From assembly GCA_025345505.1 (NCBI GenBank), contig JANVCC010000062.1:11647536-11711535 (forward strand): a DNA stretch of 64,000 nucleotides, in the 5' to 3' direction. The notes below the pieces were generated by a model. It made no database searches. It was not told the DNA's origin and saw only the letters and a program-made list of their open reading frames with translations. This document shows, one piece after another, positions 57,491 through 64,000 of this stretch. Source of the DNA: Todiramphus chloris collaris. Its lineage: Eukaryota > Chordata > Aves > Coraciiformes > Alcedinidae. The first letter of the stretch is position 1. Each line of letters starts with the position of its first letter. The translations under genes and the position numbers were made by a program.

Positions 57491-60400
57491 CTATACCAAA
57501 AAGGGAGGAAGGTGAGAAAACAACCCACAACCTGTAAATTTTCATTAACATGTCTTTGCCTAAAAGAGAATCTGCAGGAGCTTTCTGCATCACAGTAGGA
57601 TTTCAGATTGCTGTGCTGAGGAAATAAATTACTGTTTCACGTGAAGGTTAGCAGATGGCCAGAAGGTTACCCATCCTTGGGAGATGTCCTCACTGCCTAA
57701 TGTTAGCTGTGTTTCGGAGATGTGTTCCCCACTTCACTCTGGCTGCAGCTTCTGGCCTGACCTGCTGAGCCCCCTCTCCTTAAGGTGAGAGTCAACACAA
57801 GTCAAATGCCACCCTGAACAGGCACTGCCGATCCTGTTACGTATTCACTTTGAGAAGAGGGACGCTGTTCAGCTGGGAACACCACTGATGCAGACGAGCA
57901 GCCTCATTTCCCTTAAGGCCTAAAATGAGGCTGGCAAGGTTAAAAGGCCAATGATTTACTCACTAAGTAATTCTCAACTAGGACAGTTTTGGGATGTGTA
58001 CCCAAAAGGATTCATGGCTTCAGATCCTTGAAGAATGGAGGCAACACGATTGCGTGCGTGATGCACAATTGCAGCCATGGTTGTCTCCCTGATAACAACC
58101 TACTGAGGTACAGAAGCCAGACAGCCACCAGAGCTGCAGGTCTAAAACAGGCCTGCCCTTCTCTGACTTTGTGGGACCAGAGACTACACTTTTAAGCAGT
58201 GACCTGGGAGACAAAGTCCCCATTCATAAGTAAATGTGAGCCTTTCTTTTCGTGTTCATTTTTTTCCCCAGGAACCCGTGACAACATCCACCCTCCTCCG
58301 TGTAAAAAGTTGGTCGCTAAGACTCCAGTTGCGCACGCACTGCGATTCAGTAGCGCTTATCTGCTTCAGACAAGCCTCGTTCAGCTTCTAAAAAGCAAAC
58401 GAGAAGGCCTCCACTGGCCTTCTTCAATGGCAGCAAAGCAGCTGAACTTCGGTTTACCATCTGAAGGTCTCTTTTAAATATCTCCATTGTCTTTCAAAAG
58501 TAAGCCTTGGAAATGGAAATGTCAGGCTCAGAAGGCCAATCAATTTTTTAATAGCTCAGGAGGCATAAATGAATGGATTTTCTATATCGTTTTTACTGAT
58601 TAAGTCTATGGAAAGAAGAAAAATTGTTTTTTGTAGACATTTAGAGCAGGGAGAGTGTATTAGTGAATCAATATTATAAGCACATTTTATTCCACCTTAG
58701 GCCAGTGATGGGAAACCAGAAAATCCTAACCTTGTTAAATTCCACACCGTGGCAGATAACTGAGCCATGCCTGTGTCTTCCTTCCAGGGGTGGGGGGAGC
58801 TATCGATTTCTGGGAAGCCAATATGCTTCTGTATTTACTATCTTTATTTAAAAACAATTACCAGAGCTGTGATTATGCCATGGGTTCATTGTGGTCTTCA
58901 GTCACTACTGTACCAAACTAAATACAGTCCTCTGGAGGTGAAGCTCCAGGTGTAGGTGGTGAACAATTGCTCCTGGCTCAAACGTTATTAAATGAGAGAA
59001 GTAAATAATTGTTGTTTTAAGAGTCACAAACTTCACAACAAGATCTGCATGTTCTTAAATCAGCCCCTATCTGTTGTCTCTCAGCTGTAGAAAACATAGC
59101 AGAACAAGTATGGAGAACAGAGAATACTGGGCCCTGTTATTTATGTTGGATAGGTTTCCATGAGAAAGGGGCATGAATAAAGGAAATGCCCTCTCCCTAG
59201 CTTTGCACATACTGCAGAGGATGGCTACAGCTCCTTTTTGCTGCAGCGGGGCAAGCTTCTGGAGGAGGCTTTTAGCCCCCAATATATAGATAAACGAAAC
59301 ATTTTGTAGCACAAAGAGAGACCATCTGGCTTTCTCTTCATCAAGGCAAATGCAGTGGCTGCTTTTACTTTATCCATGCTATCAAACAGTTTTCTTAGTG
59401 GCTCCGTGGTCCCTTGAGTTTTCTTAATTTAGATCACCTCTTCCTCCCACAATTAGAAGCAGTCTCTTTTTACAATGACCCCAGCAAGTGCTTAAGAATC
59501 AAATAATGTCAAGAAGTTACTTAATGAATCTTTAGCCGTTTTTCTAATTCAATATGGCAGTTGAAAACCTCCAACGGAGTCACTACCAGCAAATGGTTCA
59601 CATACTACTTTTGTCAAGTACCGTACTTGACGTAAGAGACAGGAGAGCAGACAAGGCATGGTTAAAAGAGGGATGCAGCAGATTTTAAGATTTTGGGCCA
59701 CCTTCTGGTCTCATTCACACATAACCTACTGCACTGGATTACATCCTTGTGACTAAATAGGAAAAACGCTGGGATACTTGTATTTAAATTAGCTCATTTA
59801 TGAAAATTAATTCCTTGCTCTGTCAGATTAGCCTAAACTCTCTTCTTCATTTCTCTTAAATAATACATATGAAGGTAACGTTTCAAAGAAGCAGGAATGC
59901 AGAAAAGTTTTACGTGTGCATCTCAACGTATGGCAGTGCACACATAGATTTTGATTCTGCAAATGCATTATTAAGAGGAGAAAAATCCTTTCATACAGAA
60001 TTTATGCTGCCAAAGATAAAAACGAGAAGGCAATTAGAAGGGGCCACCTTGATATATACCAGCAGAAGATCAGGCTGCCATACCCAGGCTTCCTGGGTAC
60101 AACAACTGCAATAGGCTTGCCTCCCTTGTTTTCTGTCGCAGTTACACGACTCTATCATGAATACACAGCACAAGTGCATGTTCATGTCATGTCTGTTTGG
60201 AAACTATGGTTAGTGAAGACACTCAGCCGATACTTTGCACCTAAAAAGCTCAGGATTAACTTCTTTTTCTAAGCCAAAATGACTGTACTTACATTCTTCA
60301 GTTATCTGCGAACACATCAAAAGAATACTTGCTTTTTTTGAGATAATTAAAAAAAATCTCCATTTACATCTCAGATATTTCACTGCTTCCCACATCTGAC

Positions 60401-63094
60401 ATTTATCAGTTACAGATAAAGATGACCTCTCTGAAATTCTCTGCTCATCAAGCTACATAAAGTGGACAATGAAGAGGGTTGAAACCAGGATACAGTGAGA
60501 GACACTAGCTGGGTTAAAAAAAACCCCAGTATTATGAGAGTGGAGGCAAACAAGATAAATCCATGGGCACCAGATGTCAAAGAGGCACAATATATATCAA
60601 ATAAAAAATGCAGCTTTTGCCGAGAGGAGAAGACAGGAAATTAGAAATTTAACTAAATACACAAACCTGGCCACTGCCCTTTGGTAAAATGTGAGGTACG
60701 TACAAGTGTGGAACAGCCTGTCTTCCTCTTCTGGCACACCACACAAAACCCGGCCTTCACCAAATGCATGAAACTTTCTCGGGTCTGCTACAGGGGCACA
60801 CTGACTCCAGTATAGGAAAAAGAATTTGACTTTTACCTTGGAACTGATTGACCTGTTGCACCGGATACGGGCTCCGCTGTTGCTGCAGATGCTGCCGAGG
60901 CAAATGTGACTGCTGCTGCAACTGCTGAAAAGGAATGAGGGAGAGAAAGCAGAAGGTGACTAAGAAATTAGTGAGCTGAGAAAGCGGCTGGTGGCAAAAG
61001 CACAGCAGAACTGCGGCGTTTCTTATGAAGCCGGCTGTTCTGGAGAGACAAGCAGAGTCATTTGAAGAGTCCTCCTGAGAGCACTTGGGCTGCTCGGCAC
61101 GCGGACTCCTTTTGCTTCAAAAAGGAGTAAGCGCTGAGGCTCACATCACCTCTCCTTACTTAACAACCACTTCATCTTGACCTCTACAGTGTGAACTCGA
61201 CTGTCTTTAGGCTGAAAGGAGAGGGAGAGAGATGAAATAACTTCGCTTATCCGGGTCTAAGGGCAACTGTAGCTACACTCCCTTTCCTTTCCCCAGCCCT
61301 GTCAAGGTCTAGAGGTACAAGAATTTCCTCCACCGCCTTTGCACTCAGAACATGCAGCTGCAAGGAGTACTGCATCCTGACCTGAGCACTGCAGCCTAGG
61401 ACTATTCCTGAGCCAGAACAGAAATGGCCATGAAAGCACATTTCCTCTAGAGCTTCAGTGAATGATATTTGGGGAGCAGGTGATTGCACAGTGCTTCCAT
61501 CCCTTGATCCAGCCCACGCTCTCCTCTGTGATTATTTTCTATGAATACTGATGCATCCAAGACAGAATCAAGGGCTGATTATAAAAACAGAGAGTGTGTT
61601 TACAAGAGCTTTCAAAGTCTAGGGTATACTCCACTAAGCACTTACTAAAAGGACATGTCTCAGTGCTTCACCTGCAGCTGTACAAATAGCGTGTCCAAAA
61701 ACCAGGGGGGGTGTAACAAAGGTAAGAGAATGGCAAAGGTGGGAAAGAAGCAAGTGCTAATCCCTGTGTTCATAAATATGTATTACAAACGATCAAAAAA
61801 GATCAAGGGAACCCTGTTAGGTACAAACCACCCAAAAGCTAGGAGCCTGAGGACTGTGACTTCATCACTTTTCATCTATGCCAGCACACCTGAACAGCCC
61901 CAACCTTACTGTTTTTTAAGACTTTCAGGCTTGCCTTTAGCAGTCAAGTCACAGTCGGGTTCTTGGGTTTAAGCACCTGAATTGCCCTAATCCACAACAG
62001 GGGAACATTACTGCACTCTCCTCTTCTGCACTTGTCCACCCCTGAAACAATTCATGTATCTTTATCCTGAATATTTCTAGGAGCACCCTTCCTGTTCATT
62101 GGGGGTGAATTTTTTTGTTTCCCATGAGGATAGGGGAAGGTTATCAGTATTTCTGCAGTTACACAACACGCACAAGTTCTAATGCAGATTCAAAAAGACC
62201 CCAGGTCTTAAACTGTATTTCCCCAGCAAGAGAGGGGAAGCTAAGCTAAGCTTAAAACAACTACTGACCTATCAGAGCATTACCTAGGTAATGTTAGGGG
62301 ACGTTTAAACTTGGGTATGAGCTGGTAGGAACTGAACAGTGTCACTTTCTGCTGACTTTCTCCTGGGTTGCTTTTAAACCACAGCTGACTCAAACATGCA
62401 TAAGACATCACCATTCAGACCAGGTAATTTAACATGGCTATTGCAAAGCCCGAGAGCTCCAGAAACCAGGTGACGGGCTCCAATGCAGCAGTTCCACACT
62501 GCTGCTGCAAGAAGTGGTTTTCCCTCTGGTTCCTCCCTTGATGCTGTTTCTCTGTGCTAACATAATCACTCGTACTAGCAAGCGATAAACCAGATTAAGG
62601 AATCTATCTGGGTAAATACTAACTTGTTTTCTTTGCTAGGTTACTGTTAACCCCACATCAATTCTTTGCCAATCTAATGGTAAGACCGAGGCAGACACCT
62701 CTTCTTTGATAACCATTGCTGAAATACCATGATAGGAGCCACAGAGAGAGAACTACCAAGTACCGAAGGAAGGGCTGGCGTTGCACTGTCTGTAGTGCTC
62801 CTGCTCGCATACCATGTGCGCTGCAGTGCCCGAGACAAAGGGATACTGTACCTGCTCTGCTAGGATCTGCTGCTGCTGCTGCCTTTGCTCTCTTAGAAAC
62901 TGCTGCTTCTGCTGCTCTATCACATGGAGCTGGGCTCTCTGCTCAATCAGCATCTGCTTCATGATGGCTGCCTGAGGTTGGTTTCCCAGGAAAGGACCCC
63001 CAGAGCTCGTGCCTGTGACCACGCTGCTGGAGCCTGGTGGGACAGAAGACTGCATAGGCCCTGTGGTCCGAGACAATCCCACTTGATGCTGTTC
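56499..63094 (-). CDS. MAML3: MAML3 mastermind-like transcriptional coactivator 3, last three coding exons (5'-partial in window)
   Basis: MAML3 is a nuclear coactivator that joins the Notch intracellular domain and CSL (RBPJ) on DNA and recruits p300. The visible exons, minus strand, are 63094-62852, 60924-60837 and 57490-56499, joining in frame to 440 codons. They cover the Gln-rich middle region (IEQQKQQFLREQRQQQQQIL), a Gln/Pro/Met/Ser-rich low-complexity stretch, and the conserved acidic C-terminus (DLVDSIIKSGPGDEWIQELD then ELFGNPQ). The N-terminal Notch/CSL-binding helix is encoded by exons beyond the right edge. MAML1 and MAML2 are the alternatives, but the motifs VQQVNQFQGSPQDIAAVRNQ and SMRTSRMMAQN and the synteny with MGST2 fit MAML3. 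Confidence 0.95.
57491..60836 (-). other. MAML3: MAML3 intron before the last exon
   Basis: GT-AG intron of about 3.3 kb. I recognise no repeat or additional exon in it. Confidence 0.88.
60837..60924 (-). CDS. MAML3: MAML3 penultimate coding exon
   Basis: 88 bp encoding QLQQQSHLPRQHLQQQRSPY then PVQQVNQFQ and the first base of Gly, left by a GTAAAA donor. The acceptor reads TTTTCAGCAG, a NAGNAG. Using the first AG gives the AEQ-QLQQQ join known in mammals; using the second AG would drop one Gln. Confidence 0.94.
60925..62851 (-). other. MAML3: MAML3 intron between the two small exons
   Basis: GT-AG intron of about 1.9 kb with nothing recognisable. Confidence 0.88.
62852..63094 (-). CDS. MAML3: MAML3 coding exon with Gln-rich region
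   Basis: 243 bp (81 codons, phase 0 at both ends) between a TTGCACAG acceptor and a GTACAG donor. It encodes EQHQVGLSRTTGPMQSS, FLGNQPQAAIMKQMLIEQRA and LREQRQQQQQILAEQ. The polyglutamine here is only five residues; human MAML proteins carry longer runs. Confidence 0.95.
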
Positions 63095-64000
63095 CTGTGC
63101 AAAGAGAGAGAGAAGGCTCATTACTCAGGGCCCTCCACGGGCAAGGGAAATTATGGCTCGTTAACAGGAAGCGTGAGCACTGGAGCTTGAAGAAAGCAAG
63201 AGTCCTTGGAAAGATGCTGGTAGCTTGTGACCAAGCTATAGGCTGTTCCCCACAGGGAGCAGGTTCCTCTTCTTTCCTGGAGTTCAAACCCCCACGGACA
63301 AAGCAAGAGCATTTTATGATTCATTAATAATAAAATGATAAAGTTGTACACTAGGTTTATTTTCATTCAGGATACGTAACTTCAGCATAAAGTTTTTCCA
63401 ACCTTTTTCTCCCTTATGATGGAGACAAAAAAGATATTTTCTCTTCATTTCCCTTTCTGCATAATGCCAGTTTCACACAGTCCTCGGGACTGAGGAGCCC
63501 AGGGTTTAGGTGCACACAACAAACAGTGCAAGCTGTGTCGATTTAAGATTCCCATCCCGCAGCAAGAGACCAAAAGCATATAGTTGAAAGGATGCAGGGT
63601 GTGTGATGTCAGTCACCTTCTCCTAAAACGACCTTGCACTCTCTTTGTCTTTCTGTCTCCATTTAGCCAGTTGTTCGGTCACACAGTGGCACACACACAT
63701 GCCAGGAAGAGGAATCAGGAAAAAGAAAAAAGACTAGTGGGTTGAAATGGAAACAGATTTAATGAAATAGAACAATAACAAAAAAAAATGTACTATTAAT
63801 CCTAATGGGAAGCGCACAGGGTGATACTCAGAGCCCCTGCAGCGGTCACGAGCTGTGTGCTCCCAGCAGCAAGTGCTTGATGTCGATCGCTGCGAGCACC
63901 ACAGCTCCAGTGGAAATGGGGTGGTCTCTGCAAGCAGGAGAGTCGGCCTCGGGAGCAGGGTGTGACGGGTGAGACCCCACAGGGATGGTAGCAGTCAGGA
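63095..64000 (-). other. MAML3: MAML3 intron, running off the window
   Basis: Sequence upstream of the first visible MAML3 exon. No further exon or repeat is recognised up to the right edge. Confidence 0.8.

Noticed and set aside
56820-57598. Plus-strand open frames opposite the last MAML3 exon
   Set aside because: They are antisense shadows of the strongly biased MAML3 coding sequence.
1-64000. CRISPR arrays, operons, bacterial genes, tRNA or rRNA genes
   Set aside because: None seen. The short tandem repeats lack regular unique spacers, and the window is plainly vertebrate nuclear DNA.

Overview
This window is nuclear DNA from a vertebrate, almost certainly a bird. The evidence is intron-split genes with GT-AG junctions, several CR1 LINE fragments (the dominant avian retrotransposon), two solo LTRs, compact introns, and the conserved neighbourhood SETD7 - MGST2 - MAML3 (human 4q31.1). 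I cannot name the species. One assembly gap of exactly 400 N lies at 21200-21599.

Layout. (1) SETD7, minus strand, 3478-21199: all eight coding exons were placed by hand from splice sites and protein similarity. They join in frame to 366 codons, the same length as human SETD7, with Tyr245, His297, Tyr305 and Tyr335 at the expected positions. Only the G of the start codon is visible, because the gap swallows the other two bases, the 5'UTR and the core promoter. A CpG island surrounds the gap. The region left of 3478 is probably 3'UTR running off the window. SETD7 introns hold a CR1 3' end, a 34-bp minisatellite, and two solo LTRs of one family with recognisable target-site duplications. (2) 21600-41228: intergenic DNA with CR1 fragments in both orientations next to the SETD7 promoter and more CR1 near 25-26 kb; no gene recognised. 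(3) MGST2, plus strand, 41229-50085: five coding exons joining in frame to 147 codons, again the human length, followed by two AATAAA signals. (4) 50180-53398: no gene recognised. (5) MAML3, minus strand, 56499-63094 and beyond the right edge: the last three coding exons (440 codons), with a probable long 3'UTR reaching about 53.4 kb that contains a CR1 end, a small hAT-like element and a long G-tract. MGST2 and MAML3 are tail to tail.

The three genes share no pathway. SETD7 is a lysine methyltransferase, MGST2 a membrane glutathione transferase/leukotriene C4 synthase, and MAML3 a Notch coactivator; only their synteny links them. I found no undescribed system. The points most worth following are the sense-oriented LTRs in SETD7 intron 2, the inverted CR1 pair beside its promoter, a NAGNAG acceptor in MAML3, the G-tract in the MAML3 3'UTR, and the gap across the SETD7 start.
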